The notes under the pieces: model-generated
What the model was told of the DNA's origin: nothing
Database searches by the model: none
The model's input: the letters and a program-made list of their open reading frames with translations, nothing else
Position numbers and translations under genes: made by a program
Source of the DNA: an uncultured Lachnospiraceae bacterium
GTDB taxonomy: Bacteria > Bacillota > Clostridia > Lachnospirales > Lachnospiraceae
Assembly: GCA_934343915.1 (NCBI GenBank)
Contig: CAKRIL010000018.1
Coordinates: 4,896 to 68,895, forward strand
Direction: 5' to 3'
DNA length: 64,000 bases
In this document: piece by piece, positions 34,796-44,152 of the stretch
Layout of the letters: each line of letters opens with the position of its first letter
Position numbering within the stretch: the first letter of the stretch is position 1

Positions 34796-35834
34796 CTTCA
34801 CCCTCCAAGTCCAGTTCAATCCTAAAGCATGCTCCGCCGCTCTTACGGTTCTCCGCCGTAATCCGCCCGCCATGAGCGTTCACTATTGTCGCACATACAG
34901 TAAGTCCGATTCCTGCATTGCCCTTCCTTCCGTCGGCAACCGTGCTCTGTCTTGCATATCCGCCCGTAAAAATATGATTGATAATATCCTCCGGGATTCC
35001 GCAGCCGTTATCCTTAATCTCGAATACTGCCTTGTTGTCCTGAATATGCACATCAAGTTCAAGCGTATCCATTCCGTCGGCATGCAGCACTGCATTCTCA
35101 AGTATGTTCATTATAACCTGCTCCATAAGCATAGGGTCCATCGGTATTACAATAATGTCATCCGGCAGCGTAACCTTAACCTCCGTATCCGGATAATGCT
35201 TATGGAACTTCACCAGCACCGAATCAATAAGCTCATCAAGTGCTATCGGTGTCTTGGCTATCTTCACGTTGTCCCCGTCAAATCTTGTTACCGAGAGCAG
35301 ATTCTCAACCATTCTGCAAAGCCACTGTGAATCCTCTTTGATACCTGTGAGAAGCTTATTCCTCTGCTCCTCCGAGAATTCATTTCCATTCTCAAGCAGT
35401 GCCGAGCTCGCACCATATATCGTCGTGAGCGGTGTTCTGAGGTCATGTGACACCGCACGGAGAAGATTCGCCCTCATTTTCTCCTTCTCGCTCTCTGCCT
35501 TAATCTGCTCCTGATATCTTATCTTGCTCGTCAGATAGCTTGTGACAAGCGTAATTGCGAGCATTATGAACACCGACGCAACATTCTCGGAGACCGAAAG
35601 ACTTATCCTGAAATATGGAAAAGTGAACGCTACATTAACTATGAACACGCTTATTATCGCTCCCACCGTCCCGTACACATAGCCGTCCGTATATACCGAT
35701 ATGAGAAAGACACAGAGCATGAGCACGGCAGGTATCAAAAATTCATTGCCAAAAAAATACTGAATTGCAAGGCAGGTCATAAATCCCACGAAGAGCGTGA
35801 TAATCGTTCTTAATATGTTCTTAACCACTCTCAA
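34776..35834 (-). CDS. KdpD-like sensor histidine kinase lacking the cytosolic sensor domains
   Basis: 352 residues from a TTG at 35834, chosen because AGGAGGT lies six bases before it; upstream in-frame ATGs have no ribosome site. About four membrane helices at the start match the DUF4118 part of KdpD. The kinase core follows: H-box AVSHDLRTPLTTIYGASSAL, N-box in IMNILENAVLHA, DNGCGIPEDI, and GNAGIGLTVCATIVNAHGG. The large N-terminal KdpD and UspA domains of true KdpD are missing, and no kdpFABC genes are near. Context points to control of the downstream MATE exporters. Confidence 0.92.
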   Translation of the reverse strand: MRVVKNILRTIITLFVGFMTCLAIQYFFGNEFLIPAVLMLCVFLISVYTDGYVYGTVGAIISVFIVNVAFTFPYFRISLSVSENVASVFIMLAITLVTSYLTSKIRYQEQIKAESEKEKMRANLLRAVSHDLRTPLTTIYGASSALLENGNEFSEEQRNKLLTGIKEDSQWLCRMVENLLSVTRFDGDNVKIAKTPIALDELIDSVLVKFHKHYPDTEVKVTLPDDIIVIPMDPMLMEQVIMNILENAVLHADGMDTLELDVHIQDNKAVFEIKDNGCGIPEDIINHIFTGGYARQSTVADGRKGNAGIGLTVCATIVNAHGGRITAENRKSGGACFRIELDLEGEDEEQQI

Positions 35835-35881
35835 CGTCCTACCTCCTGTCAACATCCGCATTTTACCCACAAAATAATAGC

Positions 35882-35920
35882 AAAAAAAGGAGAGGATTGC
35901 AATATTTTACTGCAATCCTC
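35882..35920 (-). terminator. Rho-independent terminator of the rho-prfA gene row
   Basis: GAGGATTGCA (35892-35901) pairs with TGCAATCCTC (35911-35920), a 10-bp stem with a 9-base loop. On the minus strand it is followed by TCCTTTTTTT. It is about 40 bp past the prfA stop. Confidence 0.85.
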
Positions 35921-35960
35921 CATAACTTTTGGCAAGCATTTTCAACCGTGGTATGCGGTT

Positions 35961-37037
35961 TTATACTTCCTCATTCATCTTCGCAAGCTTAGCAGCCTGA
36001 TCGGCAGCGATACATGCATCAATTATCTCCTGAATGTCACCATCCATAATCTTATCAAGCTTATACAGCGTAAGATTGATTCTGTGGTCGGTCACACGCC
36101 CCTGAGGGAAATTGTAGGTTCTTATCTTCTCAGAACGGTCTCCTGTACCAATCTGGCTTCTTCTCGCATCAGCCTCGGCATCATGTGCCTTCTGACACTC
36201 CATCTCATACAGCTTTGCACGGAGAATTGCGAACGCCTTATCCTTGTTCTGAATCTGTGACTTCTCTGTCTGGCTGTACACAACAATGCCCGTCGGATAG
36301 TGTGTAAGACGTACAGCGGAATCGGTTGTATTGACACACTGACCACCGTTACCGGAAGCACGCATTACGTCGATTCGGATATCCTTCTCATCGATATGGA
36401 CATCGACTTCCTCTGCCTCAGGCATAACGGCTACCGATGCGGTTGATGTATGAATTCGTCCGCCCGACTCGGTCTCAGGCACTCTCTGAACACGGTGAAC
36501 GCCGCTCTCATACTTGAGTATGGAGTATGCACCCTGTCCCTTAACCATGAACTCGACTTCCTTCATTCCGCCGATTCCGGTCTCATCCGCATTGATAACC
36601 TCTATCTTCCAACGCTTAGTCTCAACATAATGTGTGTACATACGGAAAAGCTCCGCAGCAAAAAGTGCCGCCTCGTCACCGCCCGCACCTGCACGAATCT
36701 CCACGATAACGTTCTTATCATCATTAGGATCCTTCGGAAGAAGAAGAATCTTCATGGTGTGCTCAAGCTCCTCAATTCTTGCCTTGGCATCATTCAGCTC
36801 TTCCTTCGCCATCTCACGAAGCTCCTCGTCGCTCTCGGTGTCAAGAAGCTCCAGGCTGTCCTGTACCGTCTGCTGGCAGTTCTTATATTCCTTGTACGCA
36901 TCTACAAGCGGAGTAAGGTCGCTCTGTTCCTTCATGAGCTTTCTGAAACGTGTCTGGTTCTCAACAACTGACGGATTGTTAAGCTCTGCCGTCAAATCCT
37001 CATATCTCATTAACAAATCATCTAATTTCTGAAACAT
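35961..37037 (-). CDS. prfA: Peptide chain release factor 1
   Basis: 358 residues, full length. The GGQ motif in RASGNGGQCVNTTDSAVR triggers peptidyl-tRNA hydrolysis at UAA and UAG stops. The codon-recognition tripeptide is PET in VQRVPETESGGR, specific to RF1. GDRSEKIRTYNFPQGRVTDH is a family hallmark. It follows prmC, whose product methylates the GGQ glutamine. Confidence 0.97.
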   Translation of the reverse strand: MFQKLDDLLMRYEDLTAELNNPSVVENQTRFRKLMKEQSDLTPLVDAYKEYKNCQQTVQDSLELLDTESDEELREMAKEELNDAKARIEELEHTMKILLLPKDPNDDKNVIVEIRAGAGGDEAALFAAELFRMYTHYVETKRWKIEVINADETGIGGMKEVEFMVKGQGAYSILKYESGVHRVQRVPETESGGRIHTSTASVAVMPEAEEVDVHIDEKDIRIDVMRASGNGGQCVNTTDSAVRLTHYPTGIVVYSQTEKSQIQNKDKAFAILRAKLYEMECQKAHDAEADARRSQIGTGDRSEKIRTYNFPQGRVTDHRINLTLYKLDKIMDGDIQEIIDACIAADQAAKLAKMNEEV

Positions 37038-37075
37038 ACTTTTCCTTTCCTATTGTAAGCCTCACGGCTCATATA

Positions 37076-37957
37076 TCAATGTTTTGTATATACTGCACTT
37101 ACCACGCGGTCCAAGCCCGCAAAATCCTTAATTACCCTGACATCGGAATAACCGTTCTGCATGCACAGCCGGCTTACTTCCATTCCCTGGTCGTATCCAA
37201 TCTCGAACATGAGAATTCCGCCGTCCTCAAGGTATTCTCCTGCCTTACCCGTAATCTCCCTGTAAAAATACAGCCCATCATCGGTTCCGTCAAGTGCAAG
37301 CCTCGGCTCATGTTCCCTGACCTCCGGCTCCAGCTCCTCGATAACCGAGCTTCTTATATAAGGCGGATTCGACAAAATCATATTGAATGTTCCGTTCACA
37401 CTCTCAAAAAGATTTCCCTTGTTGAACTTAATCTCTGCACCCAGTCTCTCCGCGTTAAGCTTCGCAGTCTCAAGTGCTTTCTCCGACACGTCCGATGCCT
37501 CAGCCTTTATCTCATAGCCGTTCTTCTCAAGAAGAAGGTACAGACTCTCTATTATGCAGCCCGAACCCGTACACATGTCGAGTACCCTGACATCCGTGCC
37601 ATGCAGTCTCTCACGGCACATTCTGTCTGCCTCCTTAAGTGCCTCGGACACAAGTATCTCCGTGTCCATACGCGGAATCAGTACATTCTCATTCACGGCA
37701 AAATCATAGCCCATGAACGGAGCTGTTCCTTCTATATACTGCACCGGCTCTCTGTCCATGCGGCGGCGTATCTTCTCGAAATACTTCTCAACGGTATCCT
37801 CTTTAACGCTCTCGCTGCCGCGCATAAGATATGCCGTACGGTCAAGTCCCGTCGTCCCGGCAAATAATATCCATGCATCAGCATCCGCCTCAGTAATTCC
37901 TGCTGCCTTAAGCCTTTCCTGACCCTCATGCAGAAGCTGTCTGTTAGTATATTCCAC
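37076..37957 (-). CDS. prmC: Release factor glutamine methyltransferase
   Basis: 293 residues from a GTG at 37957 with GGAAGAGG upstream. The S-adenosylmethionine pocket is in VRVLDMCTGSGCI and the catalytic NPPY is in MILSNPPYIRSS. The N-terminal helical domain (VQYIEGTAPFMGYDFAV) is typical. It modifies the GGQ glutamine of RF1, encoded next. The start abuts the DUF1385 stop (2 bp gap). Confidence 0.95.
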   Translation of the reverse strand: MEYTNRQLLHEGQERLKAAGITEADADAWILFAGTTGLDRTAYLMRGSESVKEDTVEKYFEKIRRRMDREPVQYIEGTAPFMGYDFAVNENVLIPRMDTEILVSEALKEADRMCRERLHGTDVRVLDMCTGSGCIIESLYLLLEKNGYEIKAEASDVSEKALETAKLNAERLGAEIKFNKGNLFESVNGTFNMILSNPPYIRSSVIEELEPEVREHEPRLALDGTDDGLYFYREITGKAGEYLEDGGILMFEIGYDQGMEVSRLCMQNGYSDVRVIKDFAGLDRVVSAVYTKH

Positions 37958-37959
37958 CG

Positions 37960-38898
37960 CTATGCCTCTTCCTTCTTAAGATTCTCGATATAACTTCTCC
38001 AGTCAAATACCGCTTCAACAGATGCGATTGCCACCTCGACCATCTTCGCATCAGGCTCGCTTGTCGTGAGTCTCTGAAGCAGAAGTCCCGGCTTGCTCAC
38101 AATATCCATGAACTTGGAATCAGAATTGCCCGCCAGCTTCAATACCTCATACGATACACCCGCAATAACAGGAACAAGCAGCACTCTGAGCACCAGCCTG
38201 AGTATCGGTGAGCTGACTCTTATAAACATAAAAAAGATAATACTTATGCACATTACAATAAGCAGGAAGCTTGTTCCGCATCTTTTGTGCTCCTTAGAGC
38301 TTTTAAGCACATTATCAACCGTGAGCTCCATGCCGTGCTCCACACAGTTAATGCACTTGTGCTCCGCACCATGATACATATACACTCGTTTTATGTCCTT
38401 CATGAGTGAGATAAGCTTTACATATATAATGAAGAATGCAAGCCTTACAAAGCCCTCTATAAGTATAACCGCAGTATCATTTTTTACAAACAATGCAAAT
38501 AGGCGTGACACATAATACGGCGCAATCATAAAAACAGCCACCGCCATAACAATCGAAAGCACCACGGTAAAGGTCATCATGACCTTCTCCTCCCTCGCCT
38601 CCTGCTCCTTGGTCTTTTCCTTAGCCGGCTTCTTCTCATCCTTTTCCTCGTCGTCTTCGTAGAAGCTTGCCGAATAGTTGAGTGTTGACATGCCTACCAC
38701 AAGCGAATCTATAAAGCTCACTATTCCTCTTATAATAGGAAGCTTCAAAATCTTATATCTATCCGATAAATTGTTACAATTCTTTACTACTACTTCAATA
38801 TTATCGTCAGGCTTGCGCACCGCAACCGCATATCTGTCCTTATTGCGCATCATAACGCCTTCTATAACCGCCTGACCGCCTATACCTGATGACTTCAT
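37960..38898 (-). CDS. DUF1385 (YqhQ-like) membrane protein
   Basis: 312 residues. The opening GIGGQAVIEGVMMRNKDRYA is the DUF1385 hallmark, followed later by YHGAEHKCINCVEHG and HKRCGTSFLLIVMCISIIFFMFIRV. About four membrane helices, with a charged acidic/lysine-rich insertion at ~85-110. Its function is not known to me, but it sits between rpmE and prmC in many Clostridia. Confidence 0.92.
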   Translation of the reverse strand: MKSSGIGGQAVIEGVMMRNKDRYAVAVRKPDDNIEVVVKNCNNLSDRYKILKLPIIRGIVSFIDSLVVGMSTLNYSASFYEDDEEKDEKKPAKEKTKEQEAREEKVMMTFTVVLSIVMAVAVFMIAPYYVSRLFALFVKNDTAVILIEGFVRLAFFIIYVKLISLMKDIKRVYMYHGAEHKCINCVEHGMELTVDNVLKSSKEHKRCGTSFLLIVMCISIIFFMFIRVSSPILRLVLRVLLVPVIAGVSYEVLKLAGNSDSKFMDIVSKPGLLLQRLTTSEPDAKMVEVAIASVEAVFDWRSYIENLKKEEA

Positions 38899-38927
38899 GT
38901 TCTGCCTTTCCCTTTAACAAAAAAGGG

Positions 38928-38960
38928 TGTGAACCGGTACTCTACCAATCCACAACCCTG
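38928..38960 (-). terminator. Imperfect hairpin after rpmE
   Basis: On the minus strand AGGGTTGTGGA can pair with TTCACACCCT with bulges and is followed by TTTTTTG. It may attenuate transcription between rpmE and DUF1385 rather than end it. Confidence 0.45.
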
Positions 38961-38973
38961 TCTTCCTGAACTA

Positions 38974-39180
38974 CTAGTTGTTCTGCACACCGTACTTCTT
39001 ATTGAACTTATCAATACGTCCGCGGGCTGCAGCTGCCTTCTGCTGGCCTGTATAGAATGAATGGCACTTGGAACAGATTTCAACGTGGATTGACTCCTTC
39101 GTTGACCCAGTTACAAATTCATTACCGCAGTTACATACAACCTTGGCCTGGTAGTAATTTGGATGGATTCCTTCTCTCAT
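38974..39180 (-). CDS. rpmE: 50S ribosomal protein L31, zinc-binding type
   Basis: 68 residues from the ATG at 39180 (MREGIHPNYY). An upstream extension is unlikely because L31 always starts this way. Four cysteines in CNCG and CSKCH form the zinc site, making it the C+ form. It lies between rho and DUF1385, a common arrangement in Firmicutes. Confidence 0.97.
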   Translation of the reverse strand: MREGIHPNYYQAKVVCNCGNEFVTGSTKESIHVEICSKCHSFYTGQQKAAAARGRIDKFNKKYGVQNN

Positions 39181-39292
39181 TTCTTTCACCTCTTTGTTAA
39201 ATTCTTGTATCGAAAGTCGGTCTAACCGATTTCTTTCCAATAAAACAGCTTATTCAGCATATCATACTTAATTCAATTATGCAAGAATTTTT

Positions 39293-40711
39293 TTAGAATA
39301 ATCTTATCTTTTTAACCTGCGATACAAATTCGCGATTATTCTTGGTTCTGGCAAAGAGATCAATAATCGATTCCGTCGCATCCTCGGCGCGTGAACCGTT
39401 GAGTGCCTTGCGCACATAGTTCATAGCGTCAAGCTCTTCGTCCGTGAGAAGAAGATCCTCTCTTCGTGTACCCGACTTGACAATATCTATTGCCGGGAAG
39501 ATTCTCTTCTCAGACAGCTTTCTGTCAAGAACAAGCTCCATATTACCCGTTCCCTTGAACTCCTCGTATACGACATCATCCATCTTGCTTCCCGTATCAA
39601 TGAGTGCTGTTGCAAGTATCGTAAGGCTTCCGCCCTCTCTTATATTTCTCGCGGCACCGAAGAAGCGCTTCGGCATATGAAGTGCTGCCGGGTCAAGACC
39701 TCCGGACAATGTTCTTCCGCTCGGTGTACATACTATGTTATAAGCTCTTGCAAGTCTTGTTATGCTGTCAAGGAGAATAACTACATCCTGCTTCTGCTCA
39801 ACAAGTCTCTTGGCTCTCTCTATTGTCATTTCTGACACTCTCTTATGTCTCTCAGGAAGCTCATCGAAGGTCGAGTATATAACCTCAACATTATCTCCCT
39901 CAAGTGACTCCTTAATATCCGTAACCTCCTCAGGACGCTCATCGATAAGGAGAATCATAAGATGCATATCCTTGTGGTTTTTGAGAATCGAGTTGGCAAT
40001 CTGCTTAAGAAGCGTTGTCTTACCTGCCTTAGGCTGTGCCACGATCATACCTCTCTGTCCCTTTCCGATAGGGCTTATAAGGTCAACTATTCTCATTGCC
40101 ACACTGCTGTCCGGAAGCTCAAGATGAATTCTCTCGTCAGGGAATATAGGTGTGAGCTTCTCGAACGGTCTTCTTCTTGCAATCTCTGCCACCGAGAAGC
40201 CATTGACCGTCTTTATGTATAAAAGAGCACTGAACTTCTCACCCTGATTCTTAATTCTCTTGCAGCCGTGGATTATATCTCCGGTCTTAAGACCGAATCT
40301 CTTAATCTGAACAGGTGCCACATATACGTCATTGTCTCCCGGAAGGAAGTTCTCACATCTTATGAAGCCGTAGCCGTCCTGCATTACCTCAAGAATACCG
40401 TGGGCATCCCCGCTCTTGTCAACCATCTCCGGGTCATAATCCTGTCTGAACGGGTCATCATTCTTCGGCTGCTGTGGTGCCACTCTCACAGGCTTCGCCT
40501 CCTGCGGCTCACTCTTAGTCTGCGGCTCGCTCTTAATCTCCGCTGCTGCCGGTGCTTCCTTCTTCTCACTGTCGCCGTTCTCTGCCTCCGAAAGCTCCGC
40601 AAGAATATCTATAAGCTCCGCCTTCTTCATTGTACTGTAATGCTTAACCTGCTTGTCCTTTGCAATGTCCTTTAAAACTGCCAATGGCAAGGTCTCTAAT
40701 TTTTTTCTCAT
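39293..40711 (-). CDS. rho: Transcription termination factor Rho
   Basis: 472 residues. The N-terminal Rho_N domain (LAVLKDIAKDKQVKHYSTMK) is followed by a low-complexity insertion rich in Glu, Lys, Pro and Ala (~40-85). Then come the cold-shock-like RNA-binding domain (GYGFIRCENFLPGDNDVYV), Walker A AQPKAGKTTLL, Walker B VVILLDSITRLARA, and the R-loop GTRREDLLLTDEE. It is a hexameric ATP-dependent helicase that ends transcription. It is the first gene of the rho-rpmE-DUF1385-prmC-prfA row. Confidence 0.97.
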   Translation of the reverse strand: MRKKLETLPLAVLKDIAKDKQVKHYSTMKKAELIDILAELSEAENGDSEKKEAPAAAEIKSEPQTKSEPQEAKPVRVAPQQPKNDDPFRQDYDPEMVDKSGDAHGILEVMQDGYGFIRCENFLPGDNDVYVAPVQIKRFGLKTGDIIHGCKRIKNQGEKFSALLYIKTVNGFSVAEIARRRPFEKLTPIFPDERIHLELPDSSVAMRIVDLISPIGKGQRGMIVAQPKAGKTTLLKQIANSILKNHKDMHLMILLIDERPEEVTDIKESLEGDNVEVIYSTFDELPERHKRVSEMTIERAKRLVEQKQDVVILLDSITRLARAYNIVCTPSGRTLSGGLDPAALHMPKRFFGAARNIREGGSLTILATALIDTGSKMDDVVYEEFKGTGNMELVLDRKLSEKRIFPAIDIVKSGTRREDLLLTDEELDAMNYVRKALNGSRAEDATESIIDLFARTKNNREFVSQVKKIRLF

Positions 40712-40954
40712 TTATTACTCTCCTTTATTAGTGCTGTGTTGTCCGATTGACGCTCCGGGGGGATATATCGACGTAGTAGAAATCTGTACTATATCTAAAA
40801 TCTGAAAGATATTTATATATTATACTACCCATTTTACAATGTAAAGCATTTTTTGTCATATTTTTAATTATTTCTTGTTTAAAAAAATCGGGATATATGT
40901 TATTATTAGCATTAAAAGAATATAGTGCGGAATTGTCCGGAAATGAGGTTTATT
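40712..40954. promoter_or_regulatory. Divergent region between rho and the malic enzyme gene
   Basis: AT-rich, 243 bp, no gene. For rho, TATAAT reads on the minus strand at 40824-40819 with a TTTACA 15 bp upstream and would give a leader of about 100 bases. For the malic enzyme, TTGTTT (40875-40880) with TGTTAT 17 bp on, or TATTAT 20 bp on, is a weak candidate. Confidence 0.35.
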
Positions 40955-42106
40955 ATGACAAATAATGAAAAAGCATTACAACTCCACGAAGAGTGGAAGG
41001 GCAAGCTTGAGACTGCCCCTAAGTGCAGGATAGCAACACGCGAGGATTTGGCGCTTGCCTATACTCCGGGTGTTGCCGAACCGTGCAAGGTTATAGCTGA
41101 AGATAAGGAAGCAGCCTACAAGTATACAATCAAGTCCAACACCGTAGCTGTTGTATCAGACGGAAGCGCGGTTCTCGGTCTCGGCAATATAGGTTCTTAT
41201 GCGGCAATGCCTGTTATGGAGGGCAAGGCTGTATTGTTCAAGGAGTTCGGAGGTGTCAATGCCTTTCCTATCTGTCTTGACACACAGGATACAGAGGAAA
41301 TCATCAAAACGGTTGTCAATATAGCTCCTGCCTTCGGCGGAATTAACCTTGAGGACATATCAGCTCCGAGATGCTTCGAGATAGAAGAGCGCCTTAAGAA
41401 GCTTCTCGATATTCCCGTATTCCATGATGACCAGCACGGCACGGCAATCGTTGTCCTTGCAGGTATTATCAACGCGCTCAAGGTCACAGGCAAGAACAAG
41501 GAGGAATGCAATGTCGTCGTGAACGGCGCAGGCTCTGCGGGTGTGGCAATAACCAAGCTCCTTCTCACATACGGCTTCAAGCATATTATCATGTGTGATA
41601 AGTCAGGAATTCTGTCAACGGATTCCGAGGGACTCAACTGGATGCAGCAGGAGATGGTCAAGGTTACCAATCTTGAGCACCGCCACGGTCTTCTCGCTGA
41701 TGCTCTTAAGGGTGCCGATATTTTTGTCGGCGTATCAGCACCGAATATCGTTACACCTGAGATGGTGGCATCCATGAACAAGGATTCCATTCTTTTTGCA
41801 ATGGCTAACCCTGTTCCTGAGATTATGCCGGATGTCGCTAAGGCTGCCGGAGCAAGAGTTGTCGGAACAGGAAGAAGCGACTTCCCTAATCAGGTCAACA
41901 ATGTTGTCGCTTTCCCCGGAATCTTTAAGGGTGCTCTCGAAGGACGCGCCACACAGATTACCGAGGAGATGAAGCTTGCCGCAGCATACGCCATCGCAGG
42001 TCTTGTTGCAGACGAGGACATCAATGAGAACAACATCCTTCCTGAGGCATTCGACCCTCGCGTTGCAGAGGTTGTAAGCAAGGCTGTCAAGGATCACATA
42101 CACTAA
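40955..42106 (+). CDS. NAD(P)-dependent malic enzyme, short bacterial type
   Basis: 383 residues from the ATG at 40955 (GAGG six bases upstream; a GTG ten codons earlier lacks a site). It decarboxylates malate to pyruvate. The catalytic tyrosine is in LAYTPGVAEPCKVIAED and the lysine in the YKYTIKSNTVAVVSDGSAVLG region. The metal-binding acidic pair is in VFHDDQHGTAIVVLAG, and the nucleotide fold in VVVNGAGSAGVAITKLL. There is no phosphotransacetylase-like extension, unlike long MaeB enzymes. It is followed one base later by a radical SAM gene. Confidence 0.95.
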   Translation: MTNNEKALQLHEEWKGKLETAPKCRIATREDLALAYTPGVAEPCKVIAEDKEAAYKYTIKSNTVAVVSDGSAVLGLGNIGSYAAMPVMEGKAVLFKEFGGVNAFPICLDTQDTEEIIKTVVNIAPAFGGINLEDISAPRCFEIEERLKKLLDIPVFHDDQHGTAIVVLAGIINALKVTGKNKEECNVVVNGAGSAGVAITKLLLTYGFKHIIMCDKSGILSTDSEGLNWMQQEMVKVTNLEHRHGLLADALKGADIFVGVSAPNIVTPEMVASMNKDSILFAMANPVPEIMPDVAKAAGARVVGTGRSDFPNQVNNVVAFPGIFKGALEGRATQITEEMKLAAAYAIAGLVADEDINENNILPEAFDPRVAEVVSKAVKDHIH

Positions 42107-42107
42107 G

Positions 42108-43085
42108 ATGTATCAGGACAATAAGCCTTATTATTCACTTAATCAGTATTACAGGGAAAAATTCGGCGGCAAAGTGTACAAGCTCTCCCTAAATGGAGGC
42201 ATGACCTGTCCCAACCGCGACGGCAGTATAGATAACCGCGGCTGTATATTCTGCAGTGCCGGGGGCTCCGGCGACTTCGCAGGGACGTCCATGGTGTATT
42301 CTGACACCCTGCACCGCAATATACCGGACATTCCTGCGCAGCTATCATACGCAAGGGAACGTGTTGCCGCCAAGATTAATCCAGATAAATTTGCAGGATA
42401 TATTGCATACTTCCAGGCGTATACCAACACCTATGCAGATGTGCCGTATTTAGAACAGCTTTTTTTGCAGGTTTTGGAGCAGAAGGACATTCTCGGAATG
42501 TCTGTCGGGACACGTCCGGATTGTCTCGAGCCTGAGAAGATTGCTCTTTTATCCTCGCTCAACAAGCGTAAGCCTGTCTATGTGGAGCTTGGCTTACAGA
42601 CTATACATGAACGCAGTGCTTCATTTATAAGACGCGGATATCCTCTTTCCGTCTTTGAAGATACCTTTTCGCGCCTTAAGGCTGCGAATATCCCCGTAAT
42701 CGTACATGTAATACTCGGGCTTCCGGGCGAGACACATGCCGATATGCTTGCAACGTGCGAATATCTTGCAAGGCTCGGTGCAGACGGAATCAAGCTCCAG
42801 CTTCTGCATGTGCTCAAGGGAACCGATCTCGCAGACATATATATGTCCAAGCCTGACAGCGATGCCGCATTCCACATAATGACTCTTGACGAGTACGCTT
42901 CCCTTGTGGTATCTATTATTGAGTTACTTCCACCCGATATGGTTATCCACCGAATAACAGGTGACGGGCCGAAGTCTCTCCTACTTGCTCCTCTATGGAG
43001 CGCAGATAAAAAGAATGTACTTAATACTATAATGAAGGAATTTGCCATGCGTGCTACATGGCAGGGTAAAAAAAATGGCAACTGA
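42108..43085 (+). CDS. Radical SAM protein, TIGR01212/YhcC family
   Basis: 325 residues. The cluster-binding cysteines are in the family pattern CPNRDGSIDNRGCIFC (first C near residue 29, later CxxC-like pair near 40 and 43), longer than the usual CxxxCxxC. GTRPDCLEPEKIALL, VELGLQTIHERSASFIRRGY and HVILGLPGETHADML are family features. The C-terminal part (PPDMVIHRITGDGP) is typical of YhcC. Reaction not established to my knowledge. It begins 1 bp after the malic enzyme stop and overlaps the next gene by 11 bp. Confidence 0.92.
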   Translation: MYQDNKPYYSLNQYYREKFGGKVYKLSLNGGMTCPNRDGSIDNRGCIFCSAGGSGDFAGTSMVYSDTLHRNIPDIPAQLSYARERVAAKINPDKFAGYIAYFQAYTNTYADVPYLEQLFLQVLEQKDILGMSVGTRPDCLEPEKIALLSSLNKRKPVYVELGLQTIHERSASFIRRGYPLSVFEDTFSRLKAANIPVIVHVILGLPGETHADMLATCEYLARLGADGIKLQLLHVLKGTDLADIYMSKPDSDAAFHIMTLDEYASLVVSIIELLPPDMVIHRITGDGPKSLLLAPLWSADKKNVLNTIMKEFAMRATWQGKKNGN

Positions 43086-43590
43086 TGCATCAACCCTATA
43101 CAAATTAATAATACTATATATGCTTGACCGCGTTAATTCTCCTATGACTAACGCGCAGATTTCCCAATTCATTCTCGAGAAGGGTTATACTACCTATTTT
43201 ACCCTGCAGGAAGTCCTTAACACACTCATCTCTGACGGCTTCATCACTGAGGAGAGCTATCACAGCAGCACGCATTACAGCATAACCGATTCAGGGCGCG
43301 AGACCATTAATTTCTTCCGCTACAAGATTTCTTCATCTATCATATCTGATATCAATGTGTTTTTGAGTGATAACAAGTACGAATTAAAAGAAGCAGTGAA
43401 CAACATCTCCGAGTACTACAAAGCTACCAACGGAGATTATGCTGTCCACTGCCAGGTTAAAGAGAATGGTTATCCCATTATAGATTTGACAATTACCGTA
43501 CCTGATGAGCAGCAGGCTGACTCAATGTGCGGCAAATGGAAGGATGCAAGCCCTGATATATACGAATATATTATGACTCACCTTCTATAA
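43075..43590 (+). CDS. DUF4364 winged-helix protein
   Basis: 171 residues from the ATG at 43075, inside the end of the radical SAM gene. An N-terminal winged helix (LIILYMLDRVNSPMTNAQIS, TLQEVLNTLISDGFITEES, THYSITDSGRETINFF) is followed by a mixed domain ending in CGKWKDASPDIYEYIM. The family is common in Lachnospiraceae and is likely a transcription regulator of unknown target. Its 3' end overlaps the convergent engB gene by 20 bp. Confidence 0.85.
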   Translation: MATDASTLYKLIILYMLDRVNSPMTNAQISQFILEKGYTTYFTLQEVLNTLISDGFITEESYHSSTHYSITDSGRETINFFRYKISSSIISDINVFLSDNKYELKEAVNNISEYYKATNGDYAVHCQVKENGYPIIDLTITVPDEQQADSMCGKWKDASPDIYEYIMTHLL

Positions 43591-44152
43591 TCTTCCAGAT
43601 TTCTTCCTTACCCTGCTTAGTCTCGGCTGAGAACGGGATAAGCACCTCATCCTGCTCCATGCCAAGTGTCTCCCGCACCAGTTTAATCTGGCGCGGAAGC
43701 TGACTGCGCTTAAGCTTATCAGCCTTGGTTGCAATCACAACCGGCGTAAATCCCTGATATTTAATCCAATCGAACATATTCACATCATTCTGCGATGGTT
43801 CATGGCGTATGTCAACCAACAGGAACACCGCCTTGAGCACCTTGGAGGTGTGAAGATATTTTTCTATCATCTTTCCCCATTTTTCACGGGTCTCCATAGA
43901 AGTTTTGGCATATCCGTAACCCGGAAGGTCGACGAGATACAATTCATTATTGACATTATAAAAATTGATTGTCTGTGTCTTACCCGGCTCGGATGATGTT
44001 CTTGCGAAGCTCTTTCTGTTCACAAGTGCATTGATGAGCGAGGATTTTCCGACGTTAGACTTTCCCGCAAATGCGACCTCCGGGTGCGTATTCTCCGGGA
44101 GCTTGCTTGTTATACCGCATACTGTCTCAAGACTTAACGCTTTAACTATCAT
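43571..44152 (-). CDS. engB: Ribosome biogenesis GTPase EngB/YsxC/YihA
   Basis: 193 residues. The TrmE-Era-EngA-EngB class G motifs are visible: G1 AGKSNVGKSSLINALV, G2 with KTQTINFY, G3 DLPGYGYAK, G4 ATKADKLKRSQ. It is needed for 50S subunit assembly. The start overlaps the lon stop by 4 bp, so the two are coupled. Confidence 0.96.
   Translation of the reverse strand: MIVKALSLETVCGITSKLPENTHPEVAFAGKSNVGKSSLINALVNRKSFARTSSEPGKTQTINFYNVNNELYLVDLPGYGYAKTSMETREKWGKMIEKYLHTSKVLKAVFLLVDIRHEPSQNDVNMFDWIKYQGFTPVVIATKADKLKRSQLPRQIKLVRETLGMEQDEVLIPFSAETKQGKEEIWKIIEGES

Noticed and set aside
34776..35834. Kdp potassium-transport locus
   Set aside because: Kinase lacks the KdpD sensor domains and there is no kdpFABC; neighbours are MATE exporters.
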